Of a stretch of DNA of 64,000 bases, positions 8,417 through 18,475 are shown piece by piece. Position 1 is the first letter of the stretch. Each line of letters begins with the position of its first letter. Source of the DNA: Micromonospora sp. C28SCA-DRY-2 (lineage in GTDB: Bacteria; Actinomycetota; Actinomycetes; Mycobacteriales; Micromonosporaceae); assembly GCF_030519475.1 (NCBI RefSeq), contig NZ_JAUMKD010000001.1:1550001-1614000 (forward strand), in the 5' to 3' direction. The translations under genes and the position numbers were made by a program. Below the pieces are notes generated by a model. The model ran no database searches. It was not told where the DNA came from and was given only the letters and a program-made list of their open reading frames with translations.

Positions 8417-9486
8417 CAGAGGTTGGCGATGGTGCGGAGGATCTCGGCGTAGAAGTTGCCGTCGATGCTGCGGAACAGCGCGAAGCCCTGGCCCGGGTCG
8501 CCGAAGAACGGGCGCAGCGTCCAGGCGAGCTGGGTGCCGACGAAGCCGAAGAGCAGGATCCAGATGTAGAGCAGGGTCATGCTGGCCGGGCGCTGGCCCG
8601 GCTCACCGCGCCGGGCCGGCGGGGTGCCCCAGGGCCGCTGCGGGTAGCCGGGCGGCACCATCCCGGCCGGGTAGCCCGCCGGCACGAGCGCCGGCTGCCC
8701 GGCGAAGGCCGGCTGCGCCACCAGCACCGGCTGCGCGACCGGGCCGGGCTGCGCCGGGGCCGGCTGGCCGGTGGTCGGCGCGGCGGACCCGTCGCCGGCC
8801 GGCGTGCTGCCGTTGGCGGCGACCGGCGCGCCGCCGACCGTCGCACCCGCCGGCACCGGCTCGGCGACCGCCGGGGCGGGCTGCACCGCCTCGGCGGGCA
8901 CGGCCGGCGCGGGAGCGGCCTGGGCGGGCACCGCCTGGGCGGCGGGGGTGGCGACGTTCGCCGCCTGGCCGGCGGTGGCCGGGGCGAGCAGGCCGTGCTC
9001 GTTGAGCACCTGCATGCCACCGGTCAGGAAGCGCAGGCCGACCACCGCGGACAGGGTCAGGATCGCCACGTTCAGCAGCTTGAAGAAGCCGTAGTCGGGG
9101 GCGGTGATCAGGAAGAACAGGCTGATCGGCGCGAACGCCACGGCGAGCATCGAGGTCACCGTGATGGCCACCATGACCAGGGCCACCGACTGCCGTACCG
9201 AGAGCCGGGCCCCGAAGACCAGGTTGAACAGGTAGAGCGTGGGCAGGCAGATGACCAGCGTGACCAGGAAGAGCAGCGGCAGCTTCACCGCCGAGGTCAG
9301 CGCCATCAGTGGGCTGTGGAACGCGCCCAGCACCGCGCCGTAGCAGGCCAGCGCCACGGCCGAGCTGGCCAGCATCCGGCCGGTCAGCGTGTTCAGGTCG
9401 CGCTCGGCCACGATCTGCTGCCAGATGCCTTGCCGGTCGCGCAGGATGCGCTCGATGACCAGCGGGCTGGGACGGTCACCCGACAC
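8416..9486 (-). CDS. multi-pass membrane protein with long Pro/Ala-rich linker
   Basis: A 356-residue protein. A 40-residue cytosolic lead (ILRDRQGIWQQIVAERDLN) is followed by about four transmembrane helices up to residue 155, including LLFLVTLVICLPTLYLFNLVFG. A region of some 130 residues (about 165-295) is almost entirely Pro, Ala, Val, Gln and Gly, and one last transmembrane helix (MTLLYIWILLFGFVGTQLAWTL) precedes a conserved-looking C-terminus, FFGDPGQGFALFRSIDGNFY. Related proteins in cyanobacteria and actinomycetes are sometimes labelled actin-binding WH2 proteins, a label I would not trust. The GTG has an AAGGGG site upstream. Function unknown; possibly a scaffold at the membrane. Confidence 0.72.
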   Translation of the reverse strand: MSGDRPSPLVIERILRDRQGIWQQIVAERDLNTLTGRMLASSAVALACYGAVLGAFHSPLMALTSAVKLPLLFLVTLVICLPTLYLFNLVFGARLSVRQSVALVMVAITVTSMLAVAFAPISLFFLITAPDYGFFKLLNVAILTLSAVVGLRFLTGGMQVLNEHGLLAPATAGQAANVATPAAQAVPAQAAPAPAVPAEAVQPAPAVAEPVPAGATVGGAPVAANGSTPAGDGSAAPTTGQPAPAQPGPVAQPVLVAQPAFAGQPALVPAGYPAGMVPPGYPQRPWGTPPARRGEPGQRPASMTLLYIWILLFGFVGTQLAWTLRPFFGDPGQGFALFRSIDGNFYAEILRTIANL

Positions 9487-9552
9487 GGGCGCACCCCTTC
9501 CGGTTCGATGCTCTGTGGATTGTGGTGCGCTGACGGTAGGGCACCGGGCCGG

Positions 9553-10857
9553 TCACCGCCACCCCACGTCGATCCGGTCGCCGCGCTCGTCGAAGAAGTG
9601 CAGCGCGTCCATGCGTACCGCTACCGAGAGCGGGTGACCGGCGGAGACCGCCGGGTACGGAGCCAGCCGGACGGCCAGCTCGGCCGGGCGCCGGTGGTGC
9701 CGGCCGGGGTCGTTGAGCACGCTGGTCCGCGTGCCGACGGACGCGCTCGGCGCCTCCCCCTCCCCGGCCCGCCCGGCGAGCCGCTGCATGACCTGGCCGA
9801 ACCGGCGCAGCCCGCGCTGGCCGGCGACGTCGGCGGTCTCGCCGCGCGCGCCCATCTCGTCGACCACGATCGCGGTGGCCCCGATGTCCAGGAAGGCCAG
9901 CGACTCGTGCCCGTGGTGCTCCAGGTAGCGGATCCGGCCGTGCAGCACGTCGCCCGGGCTGTCCGGGGTGACCGGGGTGAGCGCCTCGGCCCGCATCCCG
10001 ACCACGATCCGCTCCCCGTGGTAGTGCGCCACCGCCCGGCTGCGGATGTCGTCCCAGGGCAGGTAGAGCGCCTGCTCGCCGAGGGTGAGCGTGACGTAGC
10101 GGTCGAGGTGGACGTAGACCGAGGCCTCCAGCAGGTTCATCCGCGGGCTGCCGAGGAACGCGGCCACGTAGAGGGTGGCCGGCCGCCCGTACACCTGGGT
10201 GGGGGTGCCGACGTCCTGGAGGACCCCCTTGCGCATGATCGCGACCCGGTCGGCCATGGTCAGTGCCTCGGCCTGGTCGTGGGTGACGTAGATGGTGGTG
10301 ACGCCCAGCTCGCGGGTGAGGCCGGAGATCTCCGCGCGCAGCTCGGCGCGGAGCCCGCTGTCGAGGTTGGACAGTGGCTCGTCCATCAGGAACAGGCCGG
10401 GCCGGCGGACGATCGCCCGCCCCATCGCCACCCGCTGGCGCTGCCCGCCGGAGAGCTGGCTGGGCTTGCGACCGAGCACGTCGCCGATGCCCAGGGCGCT
10501 GGCCACGTCGGTGACCCGCTCGCCGCGCGGCACCGGCTCGATCCCGGCCAGCCGCAGCGGGAAGGCGATGTTGTCGCCGACCGTCATGTGCGGGTAGAGC
10601 GCGAAGTCCTGGAAGACCATGGCGATCCGCCGGTCCCGGGGCGGCAGGTCGTTGGCCAGCTCCCCGTCGAGCATGATGGCGCCCGAGCTCGGATCCTCCA
10701 GCCCGGCGACCATCCGCAGCACTGTGGACTTGCCGCAACCGGACGGGCCGAGCAGCACCATGAACTCGCCGTCGTTGACGTCGAGGCTGACGCTGTCGAC
10801 GGCGCGCGTGCCGTCATCGAAAACCTTGGTCACATCCTTGAGCGCGACGGTAGTCAC
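9553..10857 (-). CDS. MalK/MsmX/UgpC-type sugar ABC transporter ATPase
   Basis: A 434-residue ATPase with Walker A GPSGCGKST (37-45), Q-loop FQDFALYPHM, signature LSGGQRQRVAMGRA, Walker B LFLMDEPLSNLD and H-loop VTHDQAEALTMAD. A C-terminal TOBE/regulatory domain begins near residue 235, as in CUT1-type sugar importers. The C-terminus is longer than usual (family about 360-380), with an inserted basic loop near GEGEAPSASVG. No permease or binding-protein gene is adjacent, so it may be a shared ATPase serving several importers, as MsmX does. The GTG was chosen because GGAGGAGACG precedes it; an ATG 18 codons upstream lacks a comparable site. Confidence 0.9.
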   Translation of the reverse strand: MTTVALKDVTKVFDDGTRAVDSVSLDVNDGEFMVLLGPSGCGKSTVLRMVAGLEDPSSGAIMLDGELANDLPPRDRRIAMVFQDFALYPHMTVGDNIAFPLRLAGIEPVPRGERVTDVASALGIGDVLGRKPSQLSGGQRQRVAMGRAIVRRPGLFLMDEPLSNLDSGLRAELRAEISGLTRELGVTTIYVTHDQAEALTMADRVAIMRKGVLQDVGTPTQVYGRPATLYVAAFLGSPRMNLLEASVYVHLDRYVTLTLGEQALYLPWDDIRSRAVAHYHGERIVVGMRAEALTPVTPDSPGDVLHGRIRYLEHHGHESLAFLDIGATAIVVDEMGARGETADVAGQRGLRRFGQVMQRLAGRAGEGEAPSASVGTRTSVLNDPGRHHRRPAELAVRLAPYPAVSAGHPLSVAVRMDALHFFDERGDRIDVGWR

Positions 10858-11002
10858 CGTCTCCTCCCCCAGCTCATCGACCGAACCCCGAATGACTGTG
10901 ACGAAACTCATGCGCTCCGCACATCGGGTAAACGTGCCATGTTCAGCCAGTGACAGACCTATTACGCCGTATCGAGCGCCGGCGATCGACCTGAGCGATG
11001 GT

Positions 11003-13213
11003 TCAGCAGGCCGGACGGGTCTCCGGCGACTCGTCGAGGAAGACCCGGCGGACCACCCGCTCGGCGGCGTGACCGTCCTCGAGCGAACAGAACCGGGTCC
11101 GGAACTGCTGGCGGGCCTTGCCGGCCGCGTCCGAGCCGTACTCGCCGGAGCGGAACAGGTCGAGCAGGTCGGCGAAGGTGCGGGCCACCGCACCCGGCGG
11201 CTCCGCCGTCACGTCGAAGTAGACGCCGCGGGCCAGCCGGTACGCGTCCCAGTCCGGGGCGTAGACGACGATCGGCCGGTCCAGCACCGCGTAGTCGAAC
11301 ATCGCCGACGAGTAGTCGGTGACCAGCACGTCGGCGGCGAGGTAGAGGTCCTCCACCCGGGGATGGCCGCTGACGTCGCGGATCCGGTCCCTCGACAGCG
11401 GCCGCCGGGTCCGCCGGTCCCGGTCGTGGAAGTAGTGGCTGCGCATCAGCAACCGGCCGGTCGGGCCGAGCACGTCGAGGAACCGGTCCGGGTCGAACGG
11501 CGGCCGGTAGCCGGGCAGGTGCTCCCGGTGCGTCGGCGCGTAGAGCACCACCTGCTCGTCGGGGCCGAGGCCGAGGTCGACGCGGATCCGCCGTACCTCC
11601 TCGGCGGTGGCGGTGACCAGCCGGTCGTTGCGCGGGTAGCCGACCTCCAGGGTGGTGTACGCGGCCGGGTAGGCGCGCTCCCACATCTGGGTGGAGAAGC
11701 TGTTCGCGCTGACGCTGTAGTCCCAGCGGTCCACCCGGCGCAGCAGCCCGGCGAAGTCCATCCCGACCGCGCCGAGCGGGTAGCGCTGCTGGTCCAGCCC
11801 CATCACCTTGACCGGCGTGCCGTGGTGGGTCTGCAGGTGCACCTGCTCGGGTCGCTTGCGGACGAAGTCCGGGAAGTTGACGTTGTTGACCAGCCAGCGG
11901 GCCCGGGCCAGCACCCGGTGGTACGCGGGCGTGCCGGCGACGACGTACTCGACGCCGTCGGGCAGCGTGTGCACCCGGTCCCGGCGGACGATCCACACCC
12001 CGCGCACCTGCGGCGCCAGCCGCCGCGCCGCCTCGTAGACGGCCGCCGGGTTGCAGGCGTAGCCGCGATACCAGTAGGCCGCGTACACCGCCAGCGTCGG
12101 GTCGACCGGTCGGCGCAGCTCGGCCCGGTAGTACTCGCGCAGCAGCGCGTCCCGGGCCGTCCGGGCGGTACGCCGGGCCACCGGCGCGACCCGCCGTTTC
12201 GCGCCCCGGGCGGTGCGCCGGGCCGCGTCCCGGGCCTGGCCGGCGGTCCGCAACGCGCTGAAGGTCCGCCAGCGCCCGGCCGCCACCAGCCGGTACTTGA
12301 GCCCCTCCACCCCGGCCGGGGTCGGAGGGCGCTCCGGCGGGACCCAGCGGGCGTAGTCGGCGGTGATCTGGCGGAAGAAGCCGGGACGCAGGTCGGGCGC
12401 GATCCGCTCGCCGTTGCCGAGCACTGTCAGGTAGTGCCAGATCATCCGCTCGAAGACCGCCGGGCGCAGCTCGTCGACCGCCGGCCCCCAGGAGTCCATC
12501 AGCCGGAACACCCGGTGCCACTGCTCGAAGACCTCGAAGTGCCGGTCGCCGCGGGTCCGGGTGATCGCCCCGGCCCGCCGCTGCCGGTAGTTGACACACA
12601 CCCGGTCCAGCACGGCGATCCGCTCGGCGGCCATCAGCACCGGGTAGCTGAACGAGACGTCCTCGTACCAGCCCGGCGCGAAGCGCAGCCCCAGCTCGAC
12701 CAGGAACCGCCGGCGGACCAGCCGGTTCCAGGCGGTGTGCAGCAGCCGCAGCGTCTCCGGCCGGTCCCGCAGCCGGAAGGTCCCGGCGCCGGGCGGCTCC
12801 GGGAACACCTCGGCCATCGCGCTGCGGGTGGCGGTGTCGTTCCAGTGCGTCCGGACGTGGTCGACCAGCAGCACGTCCGGCCGGTCGGCGCGCAGCCGCT
12901 CGGCCACCTCGACCAGGCAGTCCGGCGCCAGCCAGTCGTCACCGTCGACGAACCAGACGTACTCGCCGGCGGCCCGGTCCAGCCCGATGTTGCGGGCCGG
13001 ACCGAGCCCGACGTTCTCGGTCAGCCGGATCGCCTGCACCCGCTGGTCGCGGGCCGCGTACTCGGCCAGGATCTCGCCGCCGTCGTCGGGCGAGCAGTCG
13101 TCGACCCCGATCACCTCGATGTCGGCGACCGGCTGGCCGAGGATGGAGTCCAGGCACTCGCGCAGGTAGCCCTGCACCCGGTAGGCCGGTACGACGAAAC
13201 TGATCAGGGTCAT
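11003..13213 (-). CDS. bifunctional GT2 glycosyltransferase / CDP-glycerol glycerophosphotransferase
   Basis: A 736-residue cytosolic or peripheral enzyme with two domains. Residues 1-230 are a GT-A family 2 glycosyltransferase: SFVVPAYRV start, GVDDCSPDDGG, and the metal-binding VDGDDW (Asp90-Asp93). A basic, Arg-rich linker (about 340-390) could bind the membrane. The C-terminal half is a CDP-glycerol:poly(glycerophosphate) glycerophosphotransferase (TagF/TarF type) with THHGTPVKVMG near 461, LYAPTHREHLPGY, and TDYSSAMFDYAVLDRPIVVY near 629-650. It would extend a phosphopolymer from CDP-activated polyol and NDP-sugar. It is the last gene of a four-gene operon, 16 bp after the CDP-alcohol transferase gene. 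Confidence 0.9.
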   Translation of the reverse strand: MTLISFVVPAYRVQGYLRECLDSILGQPVADIEVIGVDDCSPDDGGEILAEYAARDQRVQAIRLTENVGLGPARNIGLDRAAGEYVWFVDGDDWLAPDCLVEVAERLRADRPDVLLVDHVRTHWNDTATRSAMAEVFPEPPGAGTFRLRDRPETLRLLHTAWNRLVRRRFLVELGLRFAPGWYEDVSFSYPVLMAAERIAVLDRVCVNYRQRRAGAITRTRGDRHFEVFEQWHRVFRLMDSWGPAVDELRPAVFERMIWHYLTVLGNGERIAPDLRPGFFRQITADYARWVPPERPPTPAGVEGLKYRLVAAGRWRTFSALRTAGQARDAARRTARGAKRRVAPVARRTARTARDALLREYYRAELRRPVDPTLAVYAAYWYRGYACNPAAVYEAARRLAPQVRGVWIVRRDRVHTLPDGVEYVVAGTPAYHRVLARARWLVNNVNFPDFVRKRPEQVHLQTHHGTPVKVMGLDQQRYPLGAVGMDFAGLLRRVDRWDYSVSANSFSTQMWERAYPAAYTTLEVGYPRNDRLVTATAEEVRRIRVDLGLGPDEQVVLYAPTHREHLPGYRPPFDPDRFLDVLGPTGRLLMRSHYFHDRDRRTRRPLSRDRIRDVSGHPRVEDLYLAADVLVTDYSSAMFDYAVLDRPIVVYAPDWDAYRLARGVYFDVTAEPPGAVARTFADLLDLFRSGEYGSDAAGKARQQFRTRFCSLEDGHAAERVVRRVFLDESPETRPAC

Positions 13214-13229
13214 CCGGCCGGCCCCTCCG

Positions 13230-15245
13230 TCAGCCCGGCGAGCGCCCTCCCGCACCGACCAGGCCCGCCGTCGCCCGCGCGGCGCGGGCGGGCAGGACGG
13301 CCCAGGCGAGGACCACGCTCCCCACAAAAACCACGAGAAGGTACGTACCGAGTGTAGCCATCCCGATACCCGCAATTCCGACGATCGCCGCGAGGGCCAG
13401 CAGCGCCGAACGGCCCTCCCAGCCCAGCGTGGCCGGGTGCAGCGGCGGCGCGGCCTGCCGCTTCTCCAGCCGGGCGGTGAGGTCGTAGTGGTGCAGGGTG
13501 AGCACGAAGACGTAACCGAAGACCAGCCACGCCGGCACCCCGCCGATCACCCCGACCGCGATGGCGAACAGGTACTCGGCGGCCCGCAGCGCGGCCGGCA
13601 CCAGCCAGTCCAGCGGCCCGTTGTGCGCCGCGCCGGCGCCGAGGCCGCCGACCAGCAGCACCAGCAGCGCGACCGGCACCACCCAGCGCAGCCCGTCCGG
13701 GTCGCCGCCGTCGGCCGCGAGCAGCGCCGCCACCAGCAGCGCCGCCGACCCGAGCGCCGCGACCACCGCCAGGGTGAGCGGCCCCATCGGACGCAGCGCC
13801 GGCAGCCGGCGGGCCAGCGGGCCGTCGTCGCGGTGCAGGGTGGCGTCGACCGTGTCCAGCACCGGCACCCACATCCAGCGGGCGCGCAGGGTGCGCAGCG
13901 CCCCGGTGTACGCGAACGCCAGCACCCCCCAGGTCAGGACGGCGACCAGGCTGACCAGCGGGCCGAACAGCGCCACGGTCACCGCGATCAGCGCCCACCG
14001 CTCGCCGATCGGGAACACCACCGTCCGCTTCAGCCAGTACGACACCGAACCGGTGTCCGCCTGCACCCGGGTGGAGGCGGCGTTGAGCTTCCCGCCGATG
14101 CCGCCGGTGGCCCCCGCCGCCGGGCGGGGACGGCGGGCCGCCTCGTCGTGCAGCACGCCGTACCAGGTGTCGGTCATGTGCCGCACGGTCTGCAACGTCA
14201 TCGCGGCGATCGCCAGCGCCCAGCCGTACCGGAACCCGGCCTGGGTCGCGCCGTAGCCGAGGCCGGCGTAGACCAGGTACTCCTTGGCCCGGTCGGCCAT
14301 GGTGTCCAGCCAGCCGCCCCAGGCGCTGAAGTGCCGGGTGTAGCGGGCCAGCTGGCCGTCCACGCAGTCGAGGACGAAACCGAGGTAGAGCAGCACCGCC
14401 CCGGCGACCAGCGCCGGCCGGCCGCCGACCCCGAACAGCACCGCGGCGGCCACCGCGAAGGCCACCGAGATCATCGTGACCGCGGTCGGGCCGAGCCCGA
14501 CCCGGGCCGCCGCCTTCGTCACGTACGGCGACCAGGTGCTGACGAAGAAGGTGGTGAAGAAGTCGTCCCGCTCCTTGACCGAGAGCTTCAGCTCGGCCCG
14601 GTCCTCGTCGACGGCGGCCACGGCCGCCTCCGCGGCGGCCAGCCCGGCGGCGTCGGTGACCCGGTGCGCGACGAGCAGGCGTACCCGGTGGGCGAAGGTC
14701 AGGGTGCCCAGCCCGGCGAGGCCGGCGAAGAGCCGGTCCACGGCGGGCCCGGCGACCGCCGGGGCGGTGCCGGCGGCGACCGCGCGGGCCGCGGCGGCGA
14801 GCACCGGCAGGTCGTCGGCGCCGACCCGCAGCGCGCCGCCGAAGATCCCGGTGGCCGCGCCGACCAGCCCCTCCGGCGGCCCGGCGTCGACCACCTGACC
14901 GCGCTCCTCGCGCACCGCGACCCACCCGGCGTCCGGCGGGTCGGTGAGCACCAGCGCCACGGTCGGCCCGACCGGGCTGGTGGCCAGGTGCCGCAGCACG
15001 GCGGTGTGCGCGACCAGGTCGGCGCCGGTGACGAGCACCGGCCCGGTGGCGGCGTCGGCGAGCGCGGCCAGCTCGTCGAGGTCGGCGGCGAACCGCACCT
15101 CGGCCGCCCCGGCCCGGCGCAACTGCGCGGCCAGCCGGTCGGCGAGCGTCCCGCCGGTCGTCGCCGCCGGCAGGCCCGCAGCCGGCGTGGTGGTGGGCAG
15201 GCTCGCGGCCGGCGCTCCGGCGGCGAGCACGATCGCGAGGGTCAC
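13230..15245 (-). CDS. degenerate nucleotidyltransferase-like / CDP-alcohol phosphatidyltransferase fusion with C-terminal membrane domain (DUF5941 type)
   Basis: A 671-residue fusion. The first 215 residues resemble a GT-A nucleotidyltransferase (TLAIVLAAG start, VLVTGADLVAHTAV, ATGIFGGALRV), but the usual Gly/Arg/Lys catalytic positions after LAAG are replaced by Ala, Pro and Ser. The middle part holds a complete CDP-alcohol phosphatidyltransferase motif: Asp293, Asp296-Gly297, Ala300-Arg301, Gly310, Asp314 and Asp318. Several hydrophobic segments follow to the C-terminus, matching DUF5941-type proteins. It should transfer a phospho-alcohol from a CDP-alcohol at the membrane. The GTG start overlaps the stop of the ATPase gene (GTGA), so it is translationally coupled to the exporter. 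Confidence 0.85.
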   Translation of the reverse strand: MTLAIVLAAGAPAASLPTTTPAAGLPAATTGGTLADRLAAQLRRAGAAEVRFAADLDELAALADAATGPVLVTGADLVAHTAVLRHLATSPVGPTVALVLTDPPDAGWVAVREERGQVVDAGPPEGLVGAATGIFGGALRVGADDLPVLAAAARAVAAGTAPAVAGPAVDRLFAGLAGLGTLTFAHRVRLLVAHRVTDAAGLAAAEAAVAAVDEDRAELKLSVKERDDFFTTFFVSTWSPYVTKAAARVGLGPTAVTMISVAFAVAAAVLFGVGGRPALVAGAVLLYLGFVLDCVDGQLARYTRHFSAWGGWLDTMADRAKEYLVYAGLGYGATQAGFRYGWALAIAAMTLQTVRHMTDTWYGVLHDEAARRPRPAAGATGGIGGKLNAASTRVQADTGSVSYWLKRTVVFPIGERWALIAVTVALFGPLVSLVAVLTWGVLAFAYTGALRTLRARWMWVPVLDTVDATLHRDDGPLARRLPALRPMGPLTLAVVAALGSAALLVAALLAADGGDPDGLRWVVPVALLVLLVGGLGAGAAHNGPLDWLVPAALRAAEYLFAIAVGVIGGVPAWLVFGYVFVLTLHHYDLTARLEKRQAAPPLHPATLGWEGRSALLALAAIVGIAGIGMATLGTYLLVVFVGSVVLAWAVLPARAARATAGLVGAGGRSPG

Positions 15246-15988
15246 CGCGGGACCGCGCTGTGGTACGCGTCCAGCGCCTCGGCGATGGTCCCGTCGACGC
15301 TCAGCCGGCCGCCGTCGAGGAAGAGCCCCCGACGGCAGAACCGGGTCAGGTCCTTTTCGTTGTGTGACACCAGCACCAGAGTGCGCCCCTCCCCGAGCAG
15401 ACGGTCGATCGTCGCATAACACTTCTTCCGGAACTCCGCGTCACCGACCGCTGTCACCTCGTCCATCAGCAGGATCGGGTGCGGCAGGTGGGAGATGATC
15501 GCGAAGCCGAGCCGGACCTTCATCCCGGACGAGTAGTGCCGGACCGAGGTGTCGATGGCCCGCTCCACCTGCTCACCGGCGAACGAGACGATGTCGTCGA
15601 AGTGCCGTTTCAGGTAGCTCGACGACAGCCCGTGCAGCCCGCCCACCAGGTACAGGTTCTCCCGCCCGGTCAGGTCGTTGGAGAACCCGGCGGAGAGCTC
15701 CAGCAGCGGCGCGACATCGCCGCGGACCCGGATCCGGCCCTCGTCCGGGATCAGCACGCCGGCGATCAGCCGCAGCAGCGTGCTCTTGCCGGTGCCGTTG
15801 CGGCCGACCACACCGACCGTCTCGCCGGCGGAGATCGCGAAGGACACGTCGCGCAGCGGCCAGAACTGCCCGCTCCCCGCGCCCCGGGCGCCGCGGTGGA
15901 TGAACAGCTCGCGCAGCCGCAACTGCCGCCGGCGGTTGCGGACGAACCGGATGCCGAGGCCCTCGGCCTCGATGATCGGGTCGGCCAT
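15242..15988 (-). CDS. polysaccharide/teichoic acid export ABC ATPase (TagH/Wzt-like)
   Basis: A 248-residue ATPase with Walker A VGRNGTGKST (Gly62-Thr70), Q-loop region replaced by the exporter-type LLELSAGFSNDLTGREN, signature YSSGMKVRLGFA, Walker B ILLMDEVTAVGD and H-loop LVSHNEKDLTRFC. The SSGM signature and the GFSNDLTGRENLYL stretch are characteristic of O-antigen/teichoic acid exporters. It lacks the C-terminal carbohydrate-binding domain of some Wzt proteins. Its ATG follows directly on the stop of the permease gene, and its own stop overlaps the next start. It should power export of the polymer made by the two downstream enzymes. Confidence 0.92.
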   Translation of the reverse strand: MADPIIEAEGLGIRFVRNRRRQLRLRELFIHRGARGAGSGQFWPLRDVSFAISAGETVGVVGRNGTGKSTLLRLIAGVLIPDEGRIRVRGDVAPLLELSAGFSNDLTGRENLYLVGGLHGLSSSYLKRHFDDIVSFAGEQVERAIDTSVRHYSSGMKVRLGFAIISHLPHPILLMDEVTAVGDAEFRKKCYATIDRLLGEGRTLVLVSHNEKDLTRFCRRGLFLDGGRLSVDGTIAEALDAYHSAVPR

Positions 15989-16816
15989 TCACAGTTCCTT
16001 GAGCACGGCGGGCTCCAGCCGGCGGAACGACCACCAGCCGACGACCAGCACCAGCAGGCTGCCGCCGACCGTGGTGGCGAGCAGCCGGGCGTCCGGGAAC
16101 TCGGCCGGGTACCAGATCGCGTGGTGCAGCTGGAAGATGCCGACCAGCGGGTTCAGCTCGTAGCCGAGCTTGAGCCAGCCCGGCAGGTCGGAGTCGCGCA
16201 CCAGGCTCAGCGGATAGATGATCGGCGTGGCGTAGAAGAGCACCCGGATGATCAGCCGCATGAACCGCTCGACGTCGCGCATCAGCACGTTGAACGCCGA
16301 CAGCAGCAGCGCCAGCCCGACCAGCAGCACCGCCTGCACGACCACCGCCAGCGGCAGGGCGAGCAGCGACCAGCCGAGGGTGACCTTGCCGTGCGCCGCG
16401 TACACCACCGCCACCGTGGCCAGGATCGGCAGGCCGGCGGCGTACTCGGCGAACCGGCCGGTGACCCGGCCGATCGGGAAGACCTGACGCGGCACGTTCA
16501 TCGTGGTGATCAACCGCGACTGGCCGGTCAGCGCGTTGGTCGCCTCGCTCAGCGCGGAGCTGGTCCACATCCAGGCGAAGATCCCGGTGATCAGGAAGAG
16601 CGGGTACGAGTCGGCCGCCTCGCCCAGATGCCGGGTGGTGTCCCGGGAGTAGAGCACGCCGAAGACGAACCAGTAGATCGCGCCCATGCCGAGCGGCTCG
16701 ATGAGCGACCACAGGTAGCCGAGCACGGACTGCTGGTACTTCACCGCGAGGTCGCGTCTGACCAGGATGCGCAGCGAATTGCGGTGCGACCACAACGCGC
16801 CGACGCCCGAGGTCAC
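15989..16816 (-). CDS. polysaccharide/teichoic acid export ABC permease (TagG/Wzm-like)
   Basis: A 275-residue permease of the ABC2 type with six transmembrane helices. Diagnostic segments are LVRRDLAVKYQQSVLGYLWSL at the N-terminus, FGVLYSRDT, IFAWMWTSSALSEATNAL, NVLMRDVERFMRLIIRVLFYATPIIYP and the C-terminal FRRLEPAVLKEL. These are hallmarks of the Wzm/TagG exporters. The GTG start is preceded by GGGAGGCGGC. It is the first gene of the four-gene operon (permease, ATPase, CDP-alcohol transferase fusion, bifunctional polymerase). The roughly 60-bp gap to the serine dehydratase gene probably carries the operon promoter, unless that gene reads through. Confidence 0.92.
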   Translation of the reverse strand: MTSGVGALWSHRNSLRILVRRDLAVKYQQSVLGYLWSLIEPLGMGAIYWFVFGVLYSRDTTRHLGEAADSYPLFLITGIFAWMWTSSALSEATNALTGQSRLITTMNVPRQVFPIGRVTGRFAEYAAGLPILATVAVVYAAHGKVTLGWSLLALPLAVVVQAVLLVGLALLLSAFNVLMRDVERFMRLIIRVLFYATPIIYPLSLVRDSDLPGWLKLGYELNPLVGIFQLHHAIWYPAEFPDARLLATTVGGSLLVLVVGWWSFRRLEPAVLKEL

Positions 16817-16875
16817 CGCCGCCTCCCGCCTCAGTGAACGGACGACAGGTTAGCAGTCGGTGAACGAACGCCCGC

Positions 16876-18282
<1,407 letters not shown>

Positions 18283-18475
18283 GCTGCTCTTCCTCGCCGT
18301 CGTCCGCCTCGCGCGGGGTGGTGGCCCGGCCCGGTGCCGGCCGCCCCGGTCGGGCGGCGGTCGGGCATCGCAGGGTGTGGACGCCCGACCTGCCAGCCTA
18401 CCTGCCCAGGTCAGCCGCCGCCCCGGTGCGTCGCCGGCCACCGCCGTCCGGCCGGCGGCCAACGATCCGGATGGC

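Noticed and set aside
7570..10953. 1127-residue plus-strand open frame
   Set aside because: It is antisense to several convincing minus-strand genes and lacks any domain; GC shadow.
10619..13357. 912-residue plus-strand open frame
   Set aside because: Antisense to the ATPase and the GT2/glycerophosphotransferase gene, whose motifs are intact; GC shadow.
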